Assembly: GCA_028280945.1 (NCBI GenBank)
Contig: JANQKV010000060.1
Span: 62,001-126,000, forward strand
Source: Opitutaceae bacterium
GTDB taxonomy: Bacteria > Verrucomicrobiota > Verrucomicrobiia > Opitutales > Opitutaceae
DNA length: 64,000 bases
Reading direction: 5' to 3'
This document shows positions 52,887 through 61,893 of the stretch, one piece after another. How positions within the stretch are numbered: position 1 is the stretch's first letter; each line of letters starts with the position of its first letter. The position numbers were made by a program, and so were the translations under genes. The notes under the pieces were generated by a model. It was not told the DNA's origin. It was given only the letters and a program-made list of their open reading frames with translations, and searched no databases.

Positions 52887-53423
52887 ATGACGCGCTTTGA
52901 TTTGGTCTTCAACCTCCGCTCACTGCTGGCGAGGTTACGCGTTGCGGGAGCGATCGTGGCATGCGGCTTCTTGACTGCCTGCACCCAGGTAGAGCCGGAG
53001 AGGGCCGGCTCCGAAACAGCTGACACGCTGTCATTGCTCGCCTTGCTGGAGTGGAACACGGAGTTCCGCCAATCGCATTCCGACTATTACCTCAATGACC
53101 CGGAATCCCGCCTGCCCCTCGACATCCATCAATCGCTCAAACGAGCCGGGGTATTGCTGCAATCCGAGGTGACGGGTTCCCGGTTTGTGCAGCTGTTGCC
53201 GGTGCAGCTGTATGGCGAGCAGGATGCGTCGGTCGAGTTGCTGGTCGGGGACAGTTTTTTTACCCGCAAATATGTGTTCGTCTTTCAACGGGCGAACCGG
53301 TCCTGGAGCGTGGTGGATCGGTTTGAGTTGCTGGGCAAGGGGCCGGCTTGGGACCGTCGGTTCGATTGGGAAGCATACTCTCGCGAGGCTGGAGACGATG
53401 AGCTTGCGGATACCGTCCGTTGA
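52887..53423 (+). CDS. lipoprotein of unknown function
   Basis: A 178-residue protein with a lipobox (IVACGFLTAC). The mature region looks alpha/beta: LLALLEWNTEFRQSHSDYYL, then SRFVQLLPVQLYGEQDASVE and RKYVFVFQRANRSWSVVDRF. No family is recognised. ATG 52887 lies 13 bases after the binding-lipoprotein gene, suggesting cotranscription; GTG 52884 is an alternative. Confidence 0.65.
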   Translation: MTRFDLVFNLRSLLARLRVAGAIVACGFLTACTQVEPERAGSETADTLSLLALLEWNTEFRQSHSDYYLNDPESRLPLDIHQSLKRAGVLLQSEVTGSRFVQLLPVQLYGEQDASVELLVGDSFFTRKYVFVFQRANRSWSVVDRFELLGKGPAWDRRFDWEAYSREAGDDELADTVR

Positions 53424-53650
53424 AGTGCGTCATTTCTATGGTGTTACAACTCGGTGGCAGAGGGATTTGAAACCGCGATTGTGGTTGCATTTGTAAAAAT
53501 GCAGATTCAGGTCTGGCTCGTTCGTTAGAAAAGCGTTAGGCAACAGGAACTGGTGGATCGTCGTTTGGGTAAGGCTCTGGTGATGATTTGAAACCCGATG
53601 GTCGGGAACGGACTGCAGGCAGACGAGAATCGACGAAAATCATCAACATC

Positions 53651-54043
53651 ATGAGTAGTTCAAAACTCTACGTAGGAAACATGTCCTTTAAGACCACCGA
53701 GGACGAGTTGCGCGACGCGTTCGCCCAGTTCGGCGAGGTCACCGACGTGTTTATCGCCATGGACAAAATGACGGGTCGCCCGCGCGGTTTCGCCTTTGTT
53801 ACCATGGACACTCCGGAAAATGCGGCCAAGGCAGCTGAAGCCTTGAATGGCGAAGAATTCGGCGGCCGCGCCCTCACAGTCAACGAAGCCCGTCCAAAGG
53901 AAGATCGTCCCCGTGGCGGTGGCTTCGGTGGTGGTGGTGGCGGCGGAGACCGTCGTGGTGGTTATGGCGGCGGCGGAGATCGCCGCGGCGGCTTCGGCGG
54001 CCGGGATCGCCGCGATGGCGGCGGCGGCCGCGGTCGCTACTGA
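53651..54043 (+). CDS. RRM-domain RNA-binding protein with Gly/Arg-rich tail
   Basis: A 130-residue protein. Residues 5-78 are an RNA recognition motif with RNP2 LYVGNM and RNP1 RGFAFVTM, both complete. The tail is built of GGGFGGGGGGGDRRGG-type RGG repeats. Small RRM-glycine-rich proteins of this kind bind single-stranded RNA and are often cold-inducible in other bacteria. The 227 bases before the gene contain no frame and may be a long regulated leader. A strong terminator follows at 54077-54106. Confidence 0.92.
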   Translation: MSSSKLYVGNMSFKTTEDELRDAFAQFGEVTDVFIAMDKMTGRPRGFAFVTMDTPENAAKAAEALNGEEFGGRALTVNEARPKEDRPRGGGFGGGGGGGDRRGGYGGGGDRRGGFGGRDRRDGGGGRGRY

Positions 54044-54076
54044 TCGGCCCGTCCCCCTGGGCCTCAAGTCTTTCTG

Positions 54077-54106
54077 CGACCCCCGTCCCCGGGGGTCGTT
54101 TTTTTT
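54077..54106 (+). terminator. rho-independent terminator
   Basis: CGACCCCC (54077-54084) pairs perfectly with GGGGGTCG (54091-54098) and is followed by eight T. It ends the RRM gene 33 bases after its stop. Confidence 0.9.
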
Positions 54107-54189
54107 CGGCTAAAGGGAACGCGGCGGCGGTGTCCGGGATCAATAAAAGGGGCTTTCGCCCCCGCCAAAATGTCATCTAGTTTTTTCCC

Positions 54190-54669
54190 ATGCGCCGTCT
54201 GATCTGCCTGACCTTTGTCATTTTTTGTGCCGTTCCCCTGTTGTCCCAAGCCCAGCGGGAGAAACTGCCGCCGCGTGACCTGATTCAAGTTGAACGCAAG
54301 TGGCCCAACGCCGAGCGCACGTCCACAGGCCTGTGGACGGAGTTGATCGAACCGGGTTCGGGACGGAAACCGCAACGGGGCGACATCGTTTCCGTGCTCT
54401 ACAAAGGCATGCTGCTCGACGGCACGCTGTTCGATCAGAACCTCGATCCCGACGATCCGTTCACTTTTCAGCTGGCTCGCGGCAAGGTCATCGATGGCTG
54501 GGAGTTTGGACTGCTCATGATGCAGGAAGGCGAGAAGCGGCGTTTGATCGTGCCCTACGAAATGGCTTACGGCACCCGGGGCCGGGCGCCGGACATCCCG
54601 CGCATGGCGACCCTGATTTTTGAAGTCGAACTGCTGCGCATCGAGCCGCCCCGACCGTTGGGCGAGTAG
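54190..54669 (+). CDS. FKBP-type peptidyl-prolyl cis-trans isomerase, exported
   Basis: A 159-residue protein with a signal peptide (LICLTFVIFCAVPLLSQA). The FKBP domain covers about residues 50-150: PQRGDIVSVLYKGMLLDGTL, then the VIDGWEFGLLMMQEGEKRRL block and PYEMAYGTRGRAPDIPRMAT with FEVELLRIE. It folds periplasmic proteins by prolyl isomerisation. ATG 54190. The gene stands between a terminator and the convergent rarD-like gene. Confidence 0.92.
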   Translation: MRRLICLTFVIFCAVPLLSQAQREKLPPRDLIQVERKWPNAERTSTGLWTELIEPGSGRKPQRGDIVSVLYKGMLLDGTLFDQNLDPDDPFTFQLARGKVIDGWEFGLLMMQEGEKRRLIVPYEMAYGTRGRAPDIPRMATLIFEVELLRIEPPRPLGE

Positions 54670-54693
54670 GCCCGAGTCGAGTCAACAAATCCA

Positions 54694-55596
54694 TTACACG
54701 GAGCCCGCCCGCCGCAACGTGCCGGCGATGTAGCACGCCAGTCCGGTCCAGATCAGCACGAACCCGATCACGCGCACCCCGCTGAACGATTCGCCATAGA
54801 TCAACCAGCCGACCAGAAACTGGCACGTGGGGGCGAGGTATTGGAGCAGCCCCAACGAAGTGTAGGTGAGCCGCTTGGTGGCATAAGCGAAAAGCACCAG
54901 CGGAATCATGCTGATCAAGCCGGTGCCGACTACCCCAAGATCCAAGGCCCACTTCTGTTGACCAAATGTGTTGCCACCCTGCCACCACAACCAGCCCAAA
55001 TAGGCGAGGGCGAGGGGAGCCACAAAGCTGAGTTCGAGACCCAGGCCACTGATGGGGCTCGCTGCTGACTTTTTGCGGCCCACGCCGTAGGCGCACCAAC
55101 TTGCCGTGAGGCCCAGCGAAACCCAGGGCAGATTTTGCACCTGCATGAATAGCACCGCCACGCCCAGGCCGGCAAATACCAGAGCGGTCTGCTGCAGGCC
55201 GTTGATCCTTTCCTTGAAGACGAATCGACCGATGGCGGCGCTGACAAGCGGCACCAGGAAATAACCCAAGCTTGCCTCAATTACCTGTTCATTGAGCAAG
55301 GCCCACACGAAAATGCCCCAGTTGATCGTTACGAAAACCCCGCCGCGGGCGTGGGCCCGGCGATTCTCCGCCGATGCCCAGGTTTTCCGATAGGCCTGCC
55401 AACGCCCACGCACGATTTGAAACGCCATGACCGTGACCAGCGTCCAAACGATCCGATGGGCCATCAATTCCACCACGGGAACCGATTCCAGCTGTTTCCA
55501 GTAGACGGGCAGGGTGCCCCAAAGGAAATATGCCGCGAAGGCCGCGGCAGCGCCTCGACGGGGGGCTTCGGGAGTCGGTTGCGATGCGGGAGTCAG
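54694..55596 (-). CDS. rarD: EamA/RarD family transporter with non-standard start
   Basis: A 300-residue, ten-helix protein if started at CTG 55596. AYFLWGTLPVYWKQLESVPV, LMAHRIVWTLVTVMAFQI, NWGIFVWALLNEQVIEASLG and YTSLGLLQYLAPTCQFLVGW are RarD motifs. Homologs begin with the FLWG helix, which lies upstream of the first ATG (55464) and GTG codons. No ATG, GTG or TTG is available in frame before the stop at 55632. GGAGAGG, 9 bases ahead of CTG 55596, could be the ribosome site. A sequencing frameshift from a TTG at 55633 in the next frame is the alternative. The exported solute is unknown. Confidence 0.75.
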   Translation of the reverse strand: MTPASQPTPEAPRRGAAAAFAAYFLWGTLPVYWKQLESVPVVELMAHRIVWTLVTVMAFQIVRGRWQAYRKTWASAENRRAHARGGVFVTINWGIFVWALLNEQVIEASLGYFLVPLVSAAIGRFVFKERINGLQQTALVFAGLGVAVLFMQVQNLPWVSLGLTASWCAYGVGRKKSAASPISGLGLELSFVAPLALAYLGWLWWQGGNTFGQQKWALDLGVVGTGLISMIPLVLFAYATKRLTYTSLGLLQYLAPTCQFLVGWLIYGESFSGVRVIGFVLIWTGLACYIAGTLRRAGSV

Positions 55597-55760
55597 GGCT
55601 GAGACCCTCTCCGCGGGGGTGCCGGTCGGTCAATGCCGCGGCGCACCCCGAGCCGAGGAAAAGTCAATCTAACGTGAAACCGAACCGCGGTCCTCGTTTC
55701 TTGGTCACGGAAGCAAAAAAGAAATCGCTTCGTGCGGCTGGATCACTGGAATTCCTGGCT

Positions 55761-57170
55761 ATGAGTGACGAGCCAGAGCCGCCAGCTTTGAGCCTACGGC
55801 CGCGTAAAAAACCGGAAGACGAAAAGCCGTCCGGTGACGTGGAGGCCTCCTCGGCGGAACCTGCTCTCAAACTCTCGCTCAAGCCCAAAAAATCAGTTCC
55901 GGCGCCCCCCGAATCCTCATCCTCCCCGGTTGAGGAAACGAAGACGGCAGAGGCCAAACCCAAGCTTTCTTTGCGCCTCAAAAAGGACACTCCGGCTTCG
56001 GAGACACCGACACCGACACCGACACCTGTGCCGGAGCCGCCGGTTGCCGAGGCGAAACCCAAGCCGAAACCCAAACTTTCCATCAAACTTGATCCGGAGC
56101 CCGAGCCTGCTGAAGCGACCGAGACTGGGGCTGGAGCCGCAGCACCTCCGCCTGAATCGGACCCGGAGGCCGTTCCGCCGCCCGATGAACCGATTGCCCC
56201 CCACCGCGACGAAACGAATCCAAGTATTGATCCGGCAGTTAAGGAAGCGCTGAAGAAAGCTTCCAAGCAGAAGCCCAAGTTGAAGCTCAACATTTCCAAA
56301 GCAGCTGAGGAACCTGAACAGCCCAAGCAGTCCTCCGGGTTTGTCGGCTCCACTCCCCAAGCTTCGGCGGTGGCCCCCGAGCCTTCAGTCCCCATCCCCG
56401 AGACCCCATCGTTGCCCCAAGGAACGGACATCCCGCCGCCCCCCGTCGCTGATTCGAGTGCCTTGCCGCCTCCGTTGCCGGTGGTCACCGATGAGAATGG
56501 CCAGGGCATCAAGGCACCCCCTCTGCCTCCGCCGGATATTGCCGGCATCGAAGATGACGATGATGACGACGATGAAGTGGCGCCTGCCCGCAAACGGTTG
56601 CGACCGGAACAACGCCCGATCTTTAAAGTAGCCGTCTTTGCGATCGGACTCACTTTGCTGGGTGTGATGGGTGCCGGCGGTTACATGGTCTACAACCTTC
56701 TCTTCAGCATCCCCGAACCGATCTATACTCCGCCACCTGCGCCGACCCCGGCTCCTGCGGCGGCTGAACCTGCTCCGGGTCCCGCTTCGGTTGCGGGTCA
56801 GCTGGTGGAACAGGCCCGCGAGACCGTGGCCGCTCACGAAGAAAACGTGATGGCGGCTGACGAGGCGATCGCGTCGCCGGAAGAACCCGAGCCTACTCCT
56901 GATCAACCTCCCGTGGTCCAGACCACGCCGATCGAGACCGTTCCCGCGGTGGCTGAACCTTCGCCCGCATTCCGCGATTGGGTGAGCAACGCCGTCATCA
57001 GCGGCGTCGCTGAAACCAGCAACCCCCGGGCGTTCATCAACGGTGTCCTGGTCAAGCGTGGCGACATCGTCGACCACAGCTTGGGCATTGAGTTCGACGG
57101 CGTGGATGCCCGGGAAAACCTGGTGATCTTCAAAGACGCGACCGGCGCGGTTGTCGGCAAACGCTATTGA
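55761..57170 (+). CDS. single-pass membrane protein with Lys/Pro-rich repeats
   Basis: A 469-residue protein. Residues 1-290 are disordered, acidic/proline-rich sequence with recurring basic-hydrophobic motifs (LSLRPRKK, LKLSLKPKK, KLSLRLKK, KLSIKL, KLKLNISK). After an Asp run (DDDDDDD) comes one membrane helix (FAIGLTLLGVMGAGGYMVY). A Pro/Ala linker and a small C-terminal domain follow, with FINGVLVKRGDIVDHSLGIE and VIFKDATGAVVGKRY. The last domain resembles the C-terminal domain of GspB/PulB-type secretion proteins (weak inference). ATG 55761. Confidence 0.75.
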   Translation: MSDEPEPPALSLRPRKKPEDEKPSGDVEASSAEPALKLSLKPKKSVPAPPESSSSPVEETKTAEAKPKLSLRLKKDTPASETPTPTPTPVPEPPVAEAKPKPKPKLSIKLDPEPEPAEATETGAGAAAPPPESDPEAVPPPDEPIAPHRDETNPSIDPAVKEALKKASKQKPKLKLNISKAAEEPEQPKQSSGFVGSTPQASAVAPEPSVPIPETPSLPQGTDIPPPPVADSSALPPPLPVVTDENGQGIKAPPLPPPDIAGIEDDDDDDDEVAPARKRLRPEQRPIFKVAVFAIGLTLLGVMGAGGYMVYNLLFSIPEPIYTPPPAPTPAPAAAEPAPGPASVAGQLVEQARETVAAHEENVMAADEAIASPEEPEPTPDQPPVVQTTPIETVPAVAEPSPAFRDWVSNAVISGVAETSNPRAFINGVLVKRGDIVDHSLGIEFDGVDARENLVIFKDATGAVVGKRY

Positions 57171-57206
57171 GCGCGGCCGACGCCCGCTCCCGGCAAAGCG
57201 GGCAAA

Positions 57207-58364
57207 CTAGGCAGCTGCCCGGAGGATGGCTTCGACACGCTCGGGTGTGATATCGCCTTTTTCGCCGATGGCACTGGTGCCGCGGGCGGCGAGTCGGGCC
57301 GCCACCTGGGGGGCGACGTCGGCGGTCACATCGTAGTCCCGCAAACGGGTGCGGATGCCGATGCTCTCGTAGAATTCGCGGGTTTTGGTGATGGCCGCGG
57401 AGATCCGGCTGTCATCATCGCCCTCGGTGATACCCCAGACTCGCTCGGCGTATTGCAGCAATTTCGCGCCTTTGCCCGCGCGTTGGGCCTCGAGCAACTC
57501 CGGCAAAACAATGGCGAGGGTGCAGGCGTGGTCGATTCCATGCAGGGCGGTGAGCTCGTGACCGATCATGTGGGTGGCCCAGTCCTGCGGCACGCCGCAG
57601 CCGAGGATGCCGTTGAGCGCATTTGTCGCGGCCCACACGAGATTGGCGCGGGCATCGTAGTCGGAGGGATTGGCGAGCGTCTTCGGACCTTCTTCGATAA
57701 GCACACGCAGGATCGACTCCGAGAACTGATCCTGCACGGCTGCGTTCACCGGATAGGTCAGATATTGTTCAAACACGTGGCAAAACGCGTCCCCGATGCC
57801 ATTGGCAATCTGTCGCGGAGGCAGGGTGAACGTGGTTTCCGGATCCAGAATCGAGAACACCGGCTGCACATGGGGACTGATGAAGCACAGCTTTTCCTTG
57901 ATGGCACGTCGACTGATCACGCTGGCCGGATTCGCCTCCGATCCCGTGGCGGGCAAGGTCAGCACCGTGCCGAGAGGCAGCGCGGCCTTCACCGACGCGC
58001 CGAAGTCCTGCATGAACGCCCACGGCTCGCCTTCGTATTGGGTGGCGGCACAGATGAATTTCGCCCCGTCGAGAACCGAGCCTCCGCCCACGGCCAACAC
58101 CCAATCGATTCCTTGCCGGCGGCAGATATCAACCGCCGGGAGGAGGGTGTCGTAGTCGGGATTGGCTTCGACTCCCCAGTGCTCGACCACCGTGCGATCG
58201 CCGAGCGCTTCCTTTACCTGATCGTAGACCCCGTTGCCTTTGATCGAGCCGCCGCCGGCAACGAGAAGCACCTTGGCACCAGCGGGAACTTCGGAAGCAA
58301 TCTGGGAGATCTGGCCCTTGCCGAAGTGAATTTTGGTGGGGTTGAAAAAAGTGAAATTATCCAT
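57207..58364 (-). CDS. yqhD: iron-containing alcohol dehydrogenase, YqhD type
   Basis: A 385-residue NAD(P)H-dependent aldehyde reductase. NPTKIHFGKGQISQIASEVP starts the fold, VGGGSVLDGAKFICAA holds the cofactor loop, and the metal ligands are in GIGDAFCHVFEQYL (Asp, His) and MIGHELTALHGIDHACTLAI (two His). Length and the GHELTALHGIDHA block match YqhD/BDH enzymes that reduce short aldehydes with NADPH. ATG 58364 was chosen at the conserved N-terminus MDNFTFFNPTKI. Divergent from asnS. Confidence 0.93.
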   Translation of the reverse strand: MDNFTFFNPTKIHFGKGQISQIASEVPAGAKVLLVAGGGSIKGNGVYDQVKEALGDRTVVEHWGVEANPDYDTLLPAVDICRRQGIDWVLAVGGGSVLDGAKFICAATQYEGEPWAFMQDFGASVKAALPLGTVLTLPATGSEANPASVISRRAIKEKLCFISPHVQPVFSILDPETTFTLPPRQIANGIGDAFCHVFEQYLTYPVNAAVQDQFSESILRVLIEEGPKTLANPSDYDARANLVWAATNALNGILGCGVPQDWATHMIGHELTALHGIDHACTLAIVLPELLEAQRAGKGAKLLQYAERVWGITEGDDDSRISAAITKTREFYESIGIRTRLRDYDVTADVAPQVAARLAARGTSAIGEKGDITPERVEAILRAAA

Positions 58365-58535
58365 GGCAACGCCAACCTGATGCGTCATCCGCACCCCCGC
58401 AACCCGTCCGCTGATTAACTTTCAATCGCATCCGGGACCGAGCGATGTTTGTCACCATAATGGTGACAACATGGGAAACCAGGGTTCGCACTGGAATCGG
58501 ATTGCGAGTGCCCGGGGGAGGACTTGGTTGAGAGC

Positions 58536-59927
58536 ATGTTAAAAGCGACTTCCGTTCGAGACGCCCTTAAAGCTACCGCGGCCATGCCGGAAATCCTGGT
58601 CAACGGCTGGGTGCGCACCCGCCGCGGGAGTAAGGCGTTCTCCTTCATTGAAATCAACGACGGCTCCTGCCTGAAAAACTTGCAGGTCATCGCCGATGCC
58701 GACCTCCCCGGATATGAGGAGGCCATGGCGCGCATCACCACGGGAGCCGCGGTGTCCGTGCAGGGCGAGTTGGTGGAATCGAAAGGGAAGGGCCAGGCCT
58801 GGGAAGTGAAGGCATCCCAGGTCACCGTGGTGGGAGAAGCGGATGCTTCCTACCCGTTGCAAAAGAAGGGGCACTCGATGGAGTTTTTGCGGGAGATCGC
58901 CCACCTGCGTCCGCGGGCCAACCTTTTTGGCGCCGTCTTTCGAGTGCGCAGCCGACTGGCTTACGCGGTGCACCAGTTCTATCAGGATCGTGGGTTTGTC
59001 TACGTGCACACGCCATTGATCACGGCGAGCGACTGCGAAGGGGCGGGAGAACTGTTTCGCGTCTCCACCCTTGATCCGCTTGATCCGCCGAAAACCGAGC
59101 ATGGCCAGATCGATTATGGGCAGGATTTCTTCGCCCGGCCGACCTACCTGACGGTTTCCGGACAGCTTGAGGCTGAGGTCTTCGCTTGTGCACTGGGCAA
59201 CGTCTACACGTTTGGCCCGACGTTCCGGGCCGAGAATTCCAACACCTCCCGGCACGCCAGTGAGTTTTGGATGATTGAGCCGGAGATGGCGTTTACCGAC
59301 CTGGTGGGCAACATGGATCTGGCCGAGGCGTTCGTGAAATACCTCATCGCGGATATTCGCGAACACTGCGCGGATGACCTCGAGATCTTCGGCCGGTTTG
59401 TCGACAAGGGGCTGCACGACCGGCTCGCCTTTGTGCTCGATCGTCCCTTCCAGCGGGTGAGCTACACCGAGGCCATTGAGGTATTGGAGGCCAGTGGCCG
59501 GACGTGGGAGCATCCCGTCGCCTGGGGAGACAATCTCCAGTCGGAACACGAACGCTACCTCGCGGAGGAGCACTTCAAGTGCCCTGTCACGGTCTACAAC
59601 TATCCGAAGGAAATTAAGCCGTTTTACATGCGGCTGAATGACGACAACAAGACCGTCACGGCGATGGACGTGCTGGTTCCGGGCATTGGCGAGATCGTGG
59701 GAGGCAGCCAGCGTGAGGAGCGTCTCGATGTGCTCGAGGCCAACATGGAGCGCCACGGACTCAGCAAGGAGGACTACGGCTGGTATCTTGATTTGCGCCG
59801 TTTCGGTTCGGTGCCGCACGCTGGCTTTGGGCTTGGGTTCGAGCGCATGCTCATGTTCGTCACCGGCATGGCCAACATCCGCGATGTCATTCCCTTCGCC
59901 CGCACCCCGGGCAGCGCGGAGTTTTGA
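58536..59927 (+). CDS. asnS: asparaginyl-tRNA synthetase
   Basis: A 463-residue class IIb synthetase. An OB-fold anticodon domain opens it (LVNGWVRTRRGSKAFSFIEI), followed by FVYVHTPLITASDCEGAGEL (motif 1), FRAENSNTSRHASEFWMIEP (motif 2) and GFGLGFERMLMFVTGMANIR (motif 3). It is complete and ends RTPGSAEF. ATG 58536; TTG 58524 is less likely. The final 68 coding bases are duplicated at 61894-61961, on the far side of the next gene, with only two silent differences. Confidence 0.96.
   Translation: MLKATSVRDALKATAAMPEILVNGWVRTRRGSKAFSFIEINDGSCLKNLQVIADADLPGYEEAMARITTGAAVSVQGELVESKGKGQAWEVKASQVTVVGEADASYPLQKKGHSMEFLREIAHLRPRANLFGAVFRVRSRLAYAVHQFYQDRGFVYVHTPLITASDCEGAGELFRVSTLDPLDPPKTEHGQIDYGQDFFARPTYLTVSGQLEAEVFACALGNVYTFGPTFRAENSNTSRHASEFWMIEPEMAFTDLVGNMDLAEAFVKYLIADIREHCADDLEIFGRFVDKGLHDRLAFVLDRPFQRVSYTEAIEVLEASGRTWEHPVAWGDNLQSEHERYLAEEHFKCPVTVYNYPKEIKPFYMRLNDDNKTVTAMDVLVPGIGEIVGGSQREERLDVLEANMERHGLSKEDYGWYLDLRRFGSVPHAGFGLGFERMLMFVTGMANIRDVIPFARTPGSAEF
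59858..59925 (+). repeat. asnS 3'-end direct repeat, proximal copy
   Basis: The last 68 bases of asnS up to the first base of its stop codon. 66 of 68 match the distal copy at 61894-61961; the period between the copies is 2036 bases. Both differences are silent (ATC/ATT and TTC/TTT). Confidence 0.95.
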
Positions 59928-59964
59928 GCACGCTTAACCGAATCAGCTCAACAAAATCGTTGGG

Positions 59965-61845
59965 CTACTCGGGCCACGTTGATCCGTCCGCCAGTCGCCA
60001 ACTTCTTGCTCGACCAAACAGAGCCTTCGTCACCAACGGATCACTTCTAGAAATCGACTTTCCGGCCTGAAGTTCAGATTCCTTTGCCGCTAGCAGTTCG
60101 ACCCAAGCCGCTTGAATCGCGTTGAGCTCTTCAGGGCTCGAGTCAGTGCGCCCACCTCCTCCGCCGAGGGTGGGCTCAAACACCTGTTGTAGTCCATCCA
60201 AGGCTATCAAATGGAACGGGCTTTCGTCCAGTTGGGTTGTCCAGGCTTGCAGGATGTTAAAATCGAATCCGATGCGGCGTGTGGTGTTGGAGAGACTGCG
60301 CAGAATCCAGCGATCCTCGGCGGTTTCAATAATCTCGGATAATTGGGCCTTGATGTCCGGGATTTTGGCAAACTCCGCTGCTCCGATGGCGGCAAATTGA
60401 ATTCGCCGGCGAGGATCGGAAAGACCTGCTGCAACGACGGTATCAAACTCCGGAAGGATGTCCTCGGGGGGAGAGTGCAGGACGGCTTCCTTGATCCAAA
60501 GGTTGTCACTCCCCATAAGCCTCAGGTGCTGGTTTCGAGGAAGATCGAGGCGAATCTTTGTTCGGGTTCGAAAGAGGTGAAGTTGAATGAAACCGTAGGC
60601 TTCGGGTTGTACGTCGATCCGGGCGAGCTGCCCTCGCTCAAAAAGACTTTTGGTGCAGAGCAGCCATGCTTCCATCTCGGGAGGCCAATCTAGGATTTTA
60701 GGACTCGACTGATATTCCTGCTGGATCGGTCGGTGGAGCCATCGCGCTACCTGATCGATGACAAAACGTGAATCTTGTTTGTCTCCGAGGCCGCCGAAAA
60801 TGAAGGCTGCATCGATCTCGCCTTCCGGTTCATCTGCATTTTTCAGGGCCTCGTAGGCTATCGCCCGGAGTTCCGCGGTGAATTCAGGCAACCACGACCG
60901 GGCGGCCATACGTTTTCTTTCCATTGGAAGAAGCAGGTTCTCAGTCCAACGCGCTTTATGATCGTCCGATGGGAGGGGGATTCGGTTTAGCAGGAGCTTG
61001 CGAGCCAGTCGGGCGAAGATTGGATTCGGATCTCGGGTTAACTTGATCAAAACCCTGGTGGCCTCCGGGGTTTCGATGCCGCCGATACCGTGAAGTCCGT
61101 TGGCACGGCCGGATTCAACAGCCTTCATCAGGGCCGGGATGTATGCCGGAGATCTTAGCTGTAGATAGCGCTTCCTGAGGTTTCGAGCACTCTGCTCGAC
61201 CGACCCGGTGGGTCTCAGCGTCTTCGGAAGCGCTCTGACCAAGGCCTCGGCCTCCTCGGGGTCCGGATGCTTGAAATACAGCTCGATAGTGCCGGTCAGG
61301 TTTTTGGGCTGAGGAATGGTTCGCAGCGAACGGTGCGTGACTTCAAAGGCATGCCAGCCGGTCGAGTCGATGAGTTGGTAGTCGAGGAGGTTTATCGTGA
61401 ATGCTCGCGATTCACCAGCCGGCACCTCCATGCGGCCAGCAAATCCCCCAAACCCCATCATAATCGGATGGGGATCAAGGACTCGTTTACCCGACGCATC
61501 TACACCCCTGACTTCAAAGCTGGTTGCTCGAGGTGTGCCCCGGTAATCGCCGCCATACTCGAAGCTGAACCCCGATGCGCTGTCGTTATGCACCACATAG
61601 TCCAAGATAACCTCCTCCCCAATCAAAAACTCTCGCTGCTGGGCGCGGATTTCGATCCGGGCTCCGGCGGGTGGAATGCGGAGTCGGTCTGATGCTTCCT
61701 CGAGGGTGGCGTGGAGTTTTGGTGGCTCTTCGTATACAGGAGCCGCGACCTCAAGCCTATCTTCACCTTGGCTACATCCGACAAACCCGAATGAACAGAG
61801 TGCCAATACGATGAGCCGAAGAGTTGGCGTGATGATGATTTTCAC
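59965..61845 (-). CDS. large lipoprotein of unknown function, cassette cargo
   Basis: A 626-residue protein with a lipoprotein signal (LRLIVLALCSFGFVGC). Residues of roughly 45-190 look like a beta-sandwich (IEIRAQQREFLIGEEVILDY, GGFAGRMEVPAGESRAFTIN, GWHAFEVTHRSLRTI). The rest is helical with HEAT-like units (YIPALMKAVESGRANGLHGI, EATRVLIKLTRDPNPIFARL, RRRIQFAAIGAAEFAKIPDI). No family is recognised. GTG 61845 is preferred because the signal begins there; an upstream extension would read antisense through the asnS fragment. The gene is the only one between the two asnS 3'-end repeats. Confidence 0.75.
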   Translation of the reverse strand: MKIIITPTLRLIVLALCSFGFVGCSQGEDRLEVAAPVYEEPPKLHATLEEASDRLRIPPAGARIEIRAQQREFLIGEEVILDYVVHNDSASGFSFEYGGDYRGTPRATSFEVRGVDASGKRVLDPHPIMMGFGGFAGRMEVPAGESRAFTINLLDYQLIDSTGWHAFEVTHRSLRTIPQPKNLTGTIELYFKHPDPEEAEALVRALPKTLRPTGSVEQSARNLRKRYLQLRSPAYIPALMKAVESGRANGLHGIGGIETPEATRVLIKLTRDPNPIFARLARKLLLNRIPLPSDDHKARWTENLLLPMERKRMAARSWLPEFTAELRAIAYEALKNADEPEGEIDAAFIFGGLGDKQDSRFVIDQVARWLHRPIQQEYQSSPKILDWPPEMEAWLLCTKSLFERGQLARIDVQPEAYGFIQLHLFRTRTKIRLDLPRNQHLRLMGSDNLWIKEAVLHSPPEDILPEFDTVVAAGLSDPRRRIQFAAIGAAEFAKIPDIKAQLSEIIETAEDRWILRSLSNTTRRIGFDFNILQAWTTQLDESPFHLIALDGLQQVFEPTLGGGGGRTDSSPEELNAIQAAWVELLAAKESELQAGKSISRSDPLVTKALFGRARSWRLADGSTWPE

Positions 61846-61893
61846 GGGGTGTCGACCCAAATCAAACACGACAAACTTGGAGTGACAATACCA

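Noticed and set aside
53910..54035. Possible tandem DNA repeat in the RRM gene
   Set aside because: The repeated GGTGGCGG-like units simply encode the Gly/Arg tail of the protein.
54144..54166. GGGG-CTTTCG-CCCC hairpin before the FKBP gene as a terminator
   Set aside because: Short stem, no T-run, and a much stronger terminator already ends the RRM gene 40 bases upstream.
55664..56653. 329-codon minus-strand Ser/Gly-rich frame
   Set aside because: It is the complement of the Lys/Pro/Glu-rich repeat protein; low complexity on both strands explains its length.
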